Shown here in pieces: positions 53,631-61,119 of a stretch of DNA of 64,000 nucleotides. Source of the stretch: Solirubrobacteraceae bacterium (GTDB lineage: Bacteria > Actinomycetota > Thermoleophilia > Solirubrobacterales > Solirubrobacteraceae); assembly GCA_030447505.1 (NCBI GenBank), contig JAUJOT010000003.1, forward strand, positions 186,001 to 250,000, in the 5' to 3' direction. The notes under the pieces were generated by a model. The model was not told the DNA's origin. It made no database searches and worked only from the letters and a program-made list of their open reading frames with translations. The translations under genes and the position numbers were made by a program. Positions within the stretch are counted from its first letter, which is position 1. The number at the start of each line of letters is the position of its first letter.

Positions 53631-55414
53631 CGCCTCAGGGCGGACTCGGTGCCGCCGAGCGAGCCGGGCCCGGCGTACGTCTTCGGCCCGCGCACGGTGA
53701 TCGCGATCTCATCCTCGCGGGCGGGCGCGGGGGCGTGCGCCGCGACGAGCAGTGCGCTGATCGCGCAGCCGGCGAGGATGCTCCACAGCAGCACGCTGAG
53801 CAGCGAGATGTGCCCGCCGGCCGTCAGCAGCACGAGCTCCCATGCCGCCGCGTCGACTGCGCCCAGCCCGAGCGAGCGCGCGAGCGCGATCGCCACCACG
53901 GCGACCGGCGCCGCGCCGAGCGCGACGACGAACAGGCGCAGCGCGCGCGGCATCCGCAGCTCGGGCGCCAGCGCGAACAGCCAGATGTGCAGCGCCGGGA
54001 CCAGCAGCGCCGCGGCGTACGGATTCAGGATCCACATGACGGTTGCGACGACGGCGGCGATCAGCACGACGGCGATCCCGGCGCCCGGCTCAGAGCGGTC
54101 GGCGGTGTCGGCGCTCAGCAGACGCAGCGCGGCGGGGCGCAGCCACGCCCAGCCGAGCGCGAAGACGAGCGCCACCGCCAGCAGCGCCGGCAGCGCGACC
54201 GGCAGCACGCGCGGTGGCACCGGCGCGCCGGGAGCGTCGATCAGCCCGATCGCCGCGAGCGCGAGCGCGAACAGCGCGGTGAGCAGGAAGGGCAGAGCGG
54301 CCGATAGCGTCCAGCGTAGCCAGACGGCGATCCGCTCGCGCCGGCGCAGGAGGGCCGCGAACGCGTCGACCGCCGCGACGAGGACGGTCAGCAGCAGCGC
54401 TCCGGTGAAGAGCGCGATCGCCCAGCTGGGCACGATCTTGCGGCTCGTCAGCAGGTCGCGACTGGACGCCTCGCGCGTGATCGAGCGCCTGGCGGGCGCG
54501 GCGTCGAGCGCCGTCACCGTGCGCAGCGCCGCGCGGCCGAAGGCCTCCAGCCGCTCGCGCGAGATCGGTGCGTCGGCCGGCGGCGGCACGGCGCCGCCGA
54601 TCGACAGCAGCACCGCGGGCAGCCCGCGCGACAGCAGCACGCCCTGCTCGCCGAACGTCACCGGCATCGCGAAGCGCGCGAACTGGCTCAGCGCCCGCGG
54701 CGGGCCCGAGCCCGAGCCGGTCTCGACCCGCACCGCCTCCTGAACGGTTGCGCGCAGCCGCTGCGGCGAGGCGCCGAGCGCGTTTGACCACGGTGTCACG
54801 AGCGGCGCGCGCACGTTGCGCGACGCCAGGTCGCCGAGCACGAGCACCGCGCCGACCGGACCGCTGAGCTCGCGCGCGAGCGCGACGGCCCCCGCCGCGC
54901 CGCCGCTGCCGCCGCTCGTCGAGACGAGCGTGAGCGTGTGGCGCGTCTGGCGCGGCGCCCCGAAGATCCGCGTCAGCTCGAGCAGCGCCGCCGTACCGGA
55001 CAGCTCGGCCTCGGCGCGACGGCCGGCGGCGTCGCGGTGCGCGACGACGACGATCTGCTCGTCGATCGTCCCCGGGCGACGCGCGATGACCGTGCGCAGC
55101 GCCTGGCCGCCGTCGATCGTGTCGCCCTCGCGCACGACCGTGCGCACGCGGAAGCCGGGGGCGTCGTCCATCTGCGACGCGATCTCGGCCGCGAGCCGGT
55201 TGTCCCCCGCCGAGCCCGGGCGCCGCTGCGCGAAGCGCTCGGACAGGCCGTCGCCGGCCTTGTAGGCGCGTTCGAAGGCGCGGTCGCCCTGGAAGGCGTC
55301 GGGCGCAAGCGGCGTCCGCATCGGCTGCGGCCTGTTCTGCAGCGAGAACGCCAGCAGCACGAACGCAAAGAGGACCGGAATCAACGCTGCCCGGTAGATG
55401 CGCGGGTCGATCAT
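53627..55414 (-). CDS. M28-peptidase-like multi-pass membrane protein, catalytic residues missing
   Basis: A 595-residue protein. One N-terminal transmembrane segment, an M28-like domain (about 50-320: VVVAHRDAAGRRAEAELSGT, ALLELTRIFG), then about eight transmembrane segments. An M28 enzyme needs the Asp/His/Glu-Glu set. Here the HRD survives but the bridging D-N-x-SG and EE-x-G have become AEAELSG and TSGGSGG, so it is probably a non-catalytic relative. It is coupled to the sortase. The ATG at 55414 is 10 nt after TAGTGT. Confidence 0.72.
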   Translation of the reverse strand: MIDPRIYRAALIPVLFAFVLLAFSLQNRPQPMRTPLAPDAFQGDRAFERAYKAGDGLSERFAQRRPGSAGDNRLAAEIASQMDDAPGFRVRTVVREGDTIDGGQALRTVIARRPGTIDEQIVVVAHRDAAGRRAEAELSGTAALLELTRIFGAPRQTRHTLTLVSTSGGSGGAAGAVALARELSGPVGAVLVLGDLASRNVRAPLVTPWSNALGASPQRLRATVQEAVRVETGSGSGPPRALSQFARFAMPVTFGEQGVLLSRGLPAVLLSIGGAVPPPADAPISRERLEAFGRAALRTVTALDAAPARRSITREASSRDLLTSRKIVPSWAIALFTGALLLTVLVAAVDAFAALLRRRERIAVWLRWTLSAALPFLLTALFALALAAIGLIDAPGAPVPPRVLPVALPALLAVALVFALGWAWLRPAALRLLSADTADRSEPGAGIAVVLIAAVVATVMWILNPYAAALLVPALHIWLFALAPELRMPRALRLFVVALGAAPVAVVAIALARSLGLGAVDAAAWELVLLTAGGHISLLSVLLWSILAGCAISALLVAAHAPAPAREDEIAITVRGPKTYAGPGSLGGTESALRR

Positions 55415-55424
55415 CGTCGTTGTC

Positions 55425-55430
55425 ACACTA
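55425..55430 (-). promoter_or_regulatory. TAGTGT -10 element of the M28-like gene
   Basis: Minus-strand TAGTGT lies 10 nt before the ATG at 55414. The divergent response-regulator ATG is only 22 bp from that start. Confidence 0.45.
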
Positions 55431-55436
55431 TTGGGG

Positions 55437-56162
55437 ATGGTCGATCGTGCTCCTCGCATCCTTCTCGTCGATGACGAGCACGCGATCCAGACGCTGCTGT
55501 CGTATCCGCTGCGAAAGGATGGCTATGACGTCGTGCAGGCCACCGACGGTCGCGCCGCGCTGGACCGCTTCGCGGAGGGAACGTATGACCTCGTCGTGCT
55601 GGACCTGATGCTGCCCAAGCTCGACGGCCTCGAGGTGTGTCGCCGGATCCGCGCCCGCAGCACCGTGCCGATCATCATGCTGACGGCGCGGGCTGAGGAG
55701 ATCGACAAGGTCGTCGGCCTGGAGATCGGCGCCGACGACTACATCACGAAGCCCTTCTCGATGCGCGAGTTCCGCAGCCGCGTCAAGGCGGCGTTGCGCC
55801 GCGCCGAGATGCAGCCGCACGACGCCAACGGCGGGCCGGATCGCGTCAACGGGCCGCTCGAGGTCGCCGGCCTGCGGATCGACTTCGACAAGCGCGCCGT
55901 CTGGGTGCGGGGCGCGGCGGCGCAGACGACGTTCGTCGAGTTCGAGATCCTCGCCGCGCTCGCGACGGCGCCCGGCCGCGTCTTCACGCGCGAGATGCTG
56001 CTGACGCGGATCTGGGGCGACGCCGCCTACCGCGATCCGCGCACGATCGACGTCCACATCCGCCACCTGCGCGAGAAGCTCGAGCTCGACGCCAAGCACC
56101 CCGAGTACCTGTTCACGGTTCGCGGCGTCGGCTACCGCTTCCGCGACGACGACGCGGGCTGA
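55437..56162 (+). CDS. OmpR/PhoB-family response regulator
   Basis: A 241-residue regulator: receiver domain with phospho-acceptor Asp56 (VVLDLMLP), acidic Asp12/Asp13 and KPF switch Lys; C-terminal winged-helix DNA-binding domain (AQTTFVEFEILAALATAPGR, DVHIRHLREKLE). The ATG at 55437 is chosen; a shorter upstream start exists. Gene order regulator-kinase-HtrA relic suggests an MprAB-PepD or CiaRH-like envelope stress system. Confidence 0.92.
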   Translation: MVDRAPRILLVDDEHAIQTLLSYPLRKDGYDVVQATDGRAALDRFAEGTYDLVVLDLMLPKLDGLEVCRRIRARSTVPIIMLTARAEEIDKVVGLEIGADDYITKPFSMREFRSRVKAALRRAEMQPHDANGGPDRVNGPLEVAGLRIDFDKRAVWVRGAAAQTTFVEFEILAALATAPGRVFTREMLLTRIWGDAAYRDPRTIDVHIRHLREKLELDAKHPEYLFTVRGVGYRFRDDDAG

Positions 56163-56192
56163 GCCGGTGCAAGAGCGCGAGCAGGGCGACTG

Positions 56193-57590
56193 ATGCGCTG
56201 GGGCTCGCTGCGCACGCAGCTGACGATCCTCTCCTTCGCGGTCACGCTCGTCGGGATCCTCGCCGTCCTCTTCTACGTCACGCCGCAGCTGCAGTCCTCG
56301 CTGCGCGACCAGAAGCTGCGCGCGCTCGGCGAGACCGCGCGCGCGTTCACCCCCCAGATCGAGAGGCTCGTGCGCGACAACGGCAGCGACGAGCAGATGG
56401 ACAACCTCGTCTCGTCGGTCTCGGACCGCACGAACGCGCGCGTGACCCTGGTCGGGGTCAGCGACGGGCCCGAGGGCCTGCGGCTGGCGGTCTTCTCCGA
56501 TTCGGACACCGACAACGCGATCAACGACCTCGAGCTGACGGTCGCCGACGCCGCCGCCCGCACGGGCCGCACCAGCGTCGGCACGGGAGCCTCGCGGCTC
56601 GGCGAGCTCGCGCAGGTCGCGGTGCCGATCCGCGACGACGGAACCCTCAGCCGCGTCGCGGTCTTCTCGGCGCCGATGGCCGACGTGCAGGGCAACGTCG
56701 CGCTGATCCGCCGCCAGATCCTGATCGCGGGCGCGCTCGGGCTGCTGCTCGCGCTCGCCGGCGGCTTCCTCGTGTCGCGTTCGATCGCGCGTCGCGTGCG
56801 GGTCCTCGAGCGCGGCGCCGATCAGGTCGCGTCGGGCGACTTCACGGCCGTCTTCCCGACCGGCAAGCACGACGAGCTCGGTCAGCTCGCGCGCGCGCTG
56901 GACGACATGCAGCGCCAGCTCGCGCAGCTCGAGAGCGCGCGCCGGCGCTTCATCGCGACGGCGTCGCACGAGCTGCGCACGCCGATCTTCTCGATCGGCG
57001 GCTTCCTCGAGCTGCTCGAGGACGAGGAGCTCGACGACGCGACGCGGCGCCAGTTCGTCGCCACGGTGCGCGAGCAGGTCGAGCGCCTCGGCAAGCTCGC
57101 GACCGACCTGCTCGACCTCTCGCGGCTGGAGGCGGGATCGCTGGAGCTGCGCCGCGAGGAGACCGACCTCGGCGCGCTGACGCGCGTCGTCAGCGCGGAG
57201 TTCGCGCCGGCGCTCGACAAGCACGGATCGACGCTCGAGCTGCGCCTCGCCGCCGATCGGATCGAGGCGGTCTGCGATCCCGAGCGCGTGGCGCAGGTGC
57301 TGCGGATCCTGATCGACAACGCGCTCACGCACACGCCGACGGGCACCGGCGTCGTCGTCTCGGCGGCGCGCCACAACGGCTGCGTGCGGCTCGCCGTGAG
57401 CGACGACGGGCCGGGCATCAGCGACGCCGCCGCAGAGCGCGTCTTCGAGCCGTTCTTCACCTCCGACGACGCGCAGGGCTCCGGTCTCGGCCTCGCGATC
57501 GCGCGCGAGCTGGCCGAGCGAATGGAGGGCTCGCTCGAGGTCGACCCGGCGCAGGGTCGCACGACGTTCTCGCTCGAGCTGCCGGCCTGA
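56193..57590 (+). CDS. Sensor histidine kinase
   Basis: A 465-residue kinase. Transmembrane segments at about 9-30 and 173-196, an extracytoplasmic sensor region, HAMP (about 197-245), the H-box SHELRTPIFSIGGFLELLED with His259, and the ATPase with N-, G1- and G2-boxes (LIDNALTHTPTG, DDGPGIS, GSGLGLAIAREL). It pairs with the upstream response regulator. The signal is unknown. The PDZ relic follows within 1 bp of its stop. Confidence 0.92.
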   Translation: MRWGSLRTQLTILSFAVTLVGILAVLFYVTPQLQSSLRDQKLRALGETARAFTPQIERLVRDNGSDEQMDNLVSSVSDRTNARVTLVGVSDGPEGLRLAVFSDSDTDNAINDLELTVADAAARTGRTSVGTGASRLGELAQVAVPIRDDGTLSRVAVFSAPMADVQGNVALIRRQILIAGALGLLLALAGGFLVSRSIARRVRVLERGADQVASGDFTAVFPTGKHDELGQLARALDDMQRQLAQLESARRRFIATASHELRTPIFSIGGFLELLEDEELDDATRRQFVATVREQVERLGKLATDLLDLSRLEAGSLELRREETDLGALTRVVSAEFAPALDKHGSTLELRLAADRIEAVCDPERVAQVLRILIDNALTHTPTGTGVVVSAARHNGCVRLAVSDDGPGISDAAAERVFEPFFTSDDAQGSGLGLAIARELAERMEGSLEVDPAQGRTTFSLELPA

Positions 57591-57591
57591 G

Positions 57592-57843
57592 AGCAAGGCC
57601 GGACTTCGCGCGCGCCGGCGACGCGCAGCGTTCGCAGTCGCGACGATCGGCCTCGGCGGCGACATCAATACCCCCGTCAACGGGAACAAACTCGGCGACG
57701 AGGCGACGCTGGGCGTCGCGTTGCTCGCCCTCAAGCCCGCTCAGGAGGTCACTTTGCAGCTGTATCGCAACGCCAGCCCACGCGAGATCCGCGTGACGCC
57801 CGGCTCGCGCCCGCAGCAGACCGGCGCCGCGGCGCGTCGATAG
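57592..57843 (+). pseudogene. Relic of an HtrA/DegQ-type serine protease (PDZ end only)
   Basis: A stretch of about 83 codons reads SKAGLRA..., then IGLGGDINTPVNGNKLGDEA, LGVALLALKPAQEVTLQLYR and NASPREIRVTPGSRPQQTG, ending at TAG 57843. This is the C-terminal PDZ domain of an HtrA-type protease. The whole catalytic domain is missing, and a run of arginines near the front (about 57613-57640) suggests a further frame change. Genes of RR, histidine kinase and HtrA commonly lie together, so the ancestral protease gene was here. Confidence 0.75.
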
Positions 57844-57855
57844 GCGCGGCTGGCG

Positions 57856-59346
57856 ATGACCTCGACAGAGGGAAGCTCCGGACAGCGCGCGCCGCTCGTG
57901 CTCGTGTCCAACCGCGGGCCGGTGACGTTCGACGTCGACGGGTCGTTCACGCGCGGCACCGGCGGCCTGGTCACCGCCCTGACCGGTCTCGCGACGCACC
58001 GCGACGCGGTCTGGATCGCGTCGGCGATGACCGAGGGCGACGTGCGCAAGTCGCGCGAACGCCGGGGTCGCGCGTTCAAGGTCGACACGCCCTCCGGCGA
58101 GTTCCACGTGCGGCTCGTCGTCTCCGAGCACGAGGCCTACGACCGCTTCTACAACGTCGTCGCGAACCCGCTGCTGTGGTTCATCCAGCACTACCTCTGG
58201 GACCTCTCCAACGCGCCCGACATCCGCGACAACGAGATCGAGGCCTTCGAGTACGGCTACAAGGCCGTCAACGAGGATCTCGCGCGGACGGTCATCGAGC
58301 AGATCGAGGGCGAGGCGGAGCCCGTCGTGATGGTCCACGACTACCACCTGTACACGCTGCCGGCGGTCGTGCGCGCGGCGCGGCCGGACGTCTTCCTGCA
58401 TCACTTCATCCACATCCCGTGGACGCAGCCCGACGCGTGGCGCGTGCTGCCCAAGCGCATGCGCGAAGAGATCTTCCACGGCGTGCTCTCCAACGACATC
58501 GTCGGCTTCCACACGCGCTCCTACCGCTGGAACTTCCTGCAGTGCTGTCGCGATCTGATGAACCTCGAGGTCGACTTCGAGGGCGGCGTCGTGCACGTCG
58601 ACGGGCGCGAGGTGTGGGTGCGCTCCTATCCGCTGCCGATCGACTACGAGGCGACGCGCAAGGTCGCCGCAAGCAAGCGCACGAAGGAGTTCGAGGCGGA
58701 GATCGAGCGCCGCCGTCGCAAGCACATCATCCTGCGCGTCGACCGCGCCGACCTGTCGAAGAACGTGCTGCGCGGCTTCACCGCGTTCGACCGCTTCCTC
58801 GGCCAGCACCCCGAGTTCCACGAGGACGTGACGTTCATCGCCCAGCTGATGCCGTCGCGGATGGACGTGCCCGAGTACCAGGAGTACCTCCAGCGCATCG
58901 AGGCGCTCGTGGCGATCGTGAACCACCGCCACGGCACGCCCGACTGGATGCCGATCCAGCTCAAGCTGCGCGACGACCTCGAGGAGGCCGTGGCGGCCTA
59001 CAAGCAGTACGACGCGATGATCGTCAACCCGATGTTCGACGGCATGAACCTCGTCGCCAAGGAGGGGCCGCTCGTCAACGAGCGAAACGGCGTCTCGATC
59101 CTGTCCGAGAACACCGGCGCGCACGAGGAGCTCGGCGAGTGGGCGCTGAGCGTCAACCCGTTCGACATCAAGGAGACGGCGGACATGATCTTCCGGGCGC
59201 TGACGATGAGCGCCGACGAGCGCGAGCGCCGCGCGAAGGGATTGAAGGCGGCGGTGACCGAGCGCGACCCGGGCGACTGGATCGACGAGCAGCTCGCCGA
59301 CATCAGGGCGAAGAGCGGCGCGATGACGGCCGGGACGTCCGGCTAG
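57856..59346 (+). CDS. otsA: Trehalose-6-phosphate synthase (GT20)
   Basis: A 496-residue GT20 enzyme making trehalose-6-phosphate from UDP-glucose (or ADP-glucose) and glucose-6-phosphate. Conserved stretches: LVLVSNRGPVTFDVDGSFTR, VMVHDYHLYTLP, FLHHFIHIPWTQPDAW, GFHTRSYRWNFLQCC, and the donor-binding IVNPMFDGMNLVAKEGPLV and LSENTGAHEEL. No OtsB phosphatase is in the window. Confidence 0.9.
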   Translation: MTSTEGSSGQRAPLVLVSNRGPVTFDVDGSFTRGTGGLVTALTGLATHRDAVWIASAMTEGDVRKSRERRGRAFKVDTPSGEFHVRLVVSEHEAYDRFYNVVANPLLWFIQHYLWDLSNAPDIRDNEIEAFEYGYKAVNEDLARTVIEQIEGEAEPVVMVHDYHLYTLPAVVRAARPDVFLHHFIHIPWTQPDAWRVLPKRMREEIFHGVLSNDIVGFHTRSYRWNFLQCCRDLMNLEVDFEGGVVHVDGREVWVRSYPLPIDYEATRKVAASKRTKEFEAEIERRRRKHIILRVDRADLSKNVLRGFTAFDRFLGQHPEFHEDVTFIAQLMPSRMDVPEYQEYLQRIEALVAIVNHRHGTPDWMPIQLKLRDDLEEAVAAYKQYDAMIVNPMFDGMNLVAKEGPLVNERNGVSILSENTGAHEELGEWALSVNPFDIKETADMIFRALTMSADERERRAKGLKAAVTERDPGDWIDEQLADIRAKSGAMTAGTSG

Positions 59347-59363
59347 CGGGCTCCTACCGGCGG

Positions 59364-59901
59364 TTACCCGAACTCGGAGCTGAACTCCGGGGCGCGGGTG
59401 GGCTGCCCGCGCGCGGGCGGCTGCGGCTGCGGCGCGGCGCGCGGGGGTGGCGCGGGGCGCGGTGGTGGCGCGGGGCGCGGCCGCGGCGCGAGATCGCTCG
59501 CGCGCGCGCGGTGGTGCGGCGGGGCGCGGCCTGGCCGCGGGCGGCCGTCGCGTGCTGGCGCGCGGCGGCGTTGGAACACGGTCGGAGCGGGGCGTGCGAG
59601 CCTGCGCGCCGCGCCGGCGCTGGTCGCCGCGGCCCGCGCGCGCACTGCCGGCGGCGGGCGGCGTCGCCGCAGCCGGCAGCGGGACGCGCCGGGGCGAGAT
59701 CGGCGGCGGCGAGATCGGCGCCGGCGCGACGGGAGCGGCCGGCACGACGGGCACCGCCTCGGCGGGTGGCAGCGCCGGCTCTCGCGCGCGCAGGTGCGGC
59801 CACGCGAGGATGATCGCCGCCAGCGCGGCGAGCGCTCCCGCGCGCGCGACGTTGCCCCAGCGCACGCGGGCGTGCAACGGCAGCGGACCGTCTGGCTCCA
59901 T
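59364..59901 (-). pseudogene. Proline-rich membrane-anchored protein, apparently frameshifted
   Basis: The ATG at 59901 opens MEPDGPLPLHARVRWGNVAR and a transmembrane helix (AGALAALAAIILAW, 21-34), then proline-rich sequence (APISPPPISPRRVPL). The frame then runs on across otsA as arginine-rich nonsense, whereas a frame shifted by one base continues with a Pro/Arg-rich linker to APEFSSEFG and a TAA at 59364. I infer one gene of about 178 codons with a one-base change near 59600. Function unknown. Confidence 0.4.
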
Positions 59902-59966
59902 GACTCCTCTAGGACGCAGGCCGCGACAGCTCGCCCCCGCGGACGGGTCGATTCATCGCCGCTCGC

Positions 59967-59972
59967 TATCAT
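59967..59972 (+). promoter_or_regulatory. TATCAT -10 element of rpsF
   Basis: TATCAT ends 10 nt before the rpsF ATG at 59983; no Shine-Dalgarno sequence. Confidence 0.5.
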
Positions 59973-59982
59973 CCGCCGCCGC

Positions 59983-60390
59983 ATGCCGGCACACGATCCG
60001 CTCTACGACCTCGTCCTGATGCTCGACAGCGCGGCGCCGGACGATCAGCGCCAGAAGGTGCTGAGCGCTGTCGAGTCGACGATCGCCTCCGGTGGCGAGA
60101 TCGTCAACAGGCAGGACTGGGGCGTGCGCCAGACGGCGTACGAGATCCGGCACAAGACGGACGCCGAGTACCACCTGCTGCAGTTCCACGGCACCCGCGA
60201 CGTGCTCGAGACGCTGCAGCGCACGCTGCGGATCTCCGACGGAGTCGTCCGCTTCCGCCTCGTCAAGCTCGCGCCGGGTACGCCGGCGCCGCCCGCGAAC
60301 CGCCCCGAGCCGCGCCCGACGGGCATCGGCGAGGCGGTCGCGACCGAGGCTCCCGCGCCCGCCGCGCAGCCCGCTGACGCCGCTGCATAG
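59983..60390 (+). CDS. rpsF: 30S ribosomal protein S6
   Basis: A 135-residue ribosomal protein. The S6 core is visible (YDLVLMLDSAAPDDQRQKVL, WGVRQTAYEIRHKTDAEYHL, VVRFRLVKLAPG) with an Ala/Pro-rich C-terminal extension beyond the usual about 100 residues. It binds 16S rRNA with S18. The canonical partner rpsR does not follow ssb here. Confidence 0.93.
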   Translation: MPAHDPLYDLVLMLDSAAPDDQRQKVLSAVESTIASGGEIVNRQDWGVRQTAYEIRHKTDAEYHLLQFHGTRDVLETLQRTLRISDGVVRFRLVKLAPGTPAPPANRPEPRPTGIGEAVATEAPAPAAQPADAAA

Positions 60391-60410
60391 CCCGAGGACT
60401 CGCGTCAGAA

Positions 60411-60426
60411 GTGCGCGCTTGCGCAC
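60411..60426 (+). other. Perfect stem-loop between rpsF and ssb
   Basis: GTGCGC, a GCTT loop and GCGCAC form a perfect 6-bp stem 20 bp after the rpsF stop. There is no U-tract. It could be a terminator or a processing signal; the ssb -10-like TAGACT lies downstream at 60487. Confidence 0.4.
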
Positions 60427-60486
60427 GCCTCTGCGACAAAAGGCCGGAAGGAGCGGCGTGGACGTCTGTGCCGCCGATGCCGGGTC

Positions 60487-60492
60487 TAGACT
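60487..60492 (+). promoter_or_regulatory. TAGACT hexamer before ssb
   Basis: TAGACT lies about 40 nt before the ssb ATG, followed by CGCCCGC as at 43907. If used as a -10 it gives a leader of about 35 nt with the AGGAGG site. Confidence 0.4.
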
Positions 60493-60532
60493 CGCCCGCA
60501 GATTCGTTCGTCCCCGAAGGAGGAGGCCGCAG

Positions 60533-61000
60533 ATGGCCGCGACAAACATCAACCGAGTGGTCCTGACCGGCAATCTCACCACCGAGCCCGAGCTGCGCAA
60601 CCTGCCCAGCGGGACGTCGGTCTGCAAGCTGCGCGTCGCCTGCAACACGCGTCGCAAGGGCGCAAGCGGCGAGTGGGAGGACAAGCCCAACTACTTCGAC
60701 GTGACCGTCTGGGGAGCGCAGGGCGAGAACTGCGCGCGCTACCTCGGCAAGGGCCGGCCCGTCGCGATCGACGGGCGCCTGGAGTGGCGCGAGTGGGAGA
60801 CCGACGGCGGCGGCAAGCGCCAGGCGATCGACATCGTCGCCGACTCCGTGCAGTTCCTCGGCGGCCGCGACGAGGGCAGCGGCGGCGGGCAGTCCAACGG
60901 CTTCACCCCGCGCTCGGACGTCCCCGCCAACACCGACGACTTCCAGACCGTGCCGTCCGGCGGCGGCCGTCCACCCGCCGACGACGACATCCCGTTCTGA
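60533..61000 (+). CDS. ssb: Single-stranded DNA-binding protein
   Basis: A 155-residue SSB. The OB-fold (INRVVLTGNLTTEPELRNLP, FDVTVWGAQGENCARYLGKG, AIDGRLEWREWE) is canonical. A Gly-rich linker leads to the acidic tip DDDIPF, which recruits repair and replication partners. AGGAGG sits 9 nt before the ATG. Confidence 0.95.
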   Translation: MAATNINRVVLTGNLTTEPELRNLPSGTSVCKLRVACNTRRKGASGEWEDKPNYFDVTVWGAQGENCARYLGKGRPVAIDGRLEWREWETDGGGKRQAIDIVADSVQFLGGRDEGSGGGQSNGFTPRSDVPANTDDFQTVPSGGGRPPADDDIPF

Positions 61001-61026
61001 TCGACGCTGCTCGCGTCCGACGCCCT

Positions 61027-61058
61027 CGAGCCCCCGCCCAGCACTCACCGGGGGCTCG
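61027..61058 (+). terminator. Strong stem-loop after ssb
   Basis: CGAGCCCCCG (61027-61036) pairs perfectly with CGGGGGCTCG (61049-61058), a 10-bp stem with a 12-nt loop starting 27 bp after the ssb stop. It is the clearest terminator structure in the window, though it lacks a U-tract. Confidence 0.65.
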
Positions 61059-61105
61059 TCGACGTCTGGGCAGCGGGCGGCACGCTGCGTGACCTGAGGG
61101 TGCGC

Positions 61106-61111
61106 TAGCGT
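61106..61111 (+). promoter_or_regulatory. TAGCGT -10 element of the GH65 gene
   Basis: TAGCGT ends 8 nt before the GTG at 61120; the same hexamer precedes ccmA. Confidence 0.5.
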
Positions 61112-61119
61112 CACACGCC

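Noticed and set aside
57457-59901. An 814-residue minus-strand frame across otsA
   Set aside because: After the proline-rich N-terminus it is a mirror of otsA with no domains; otsA has strong family identity.
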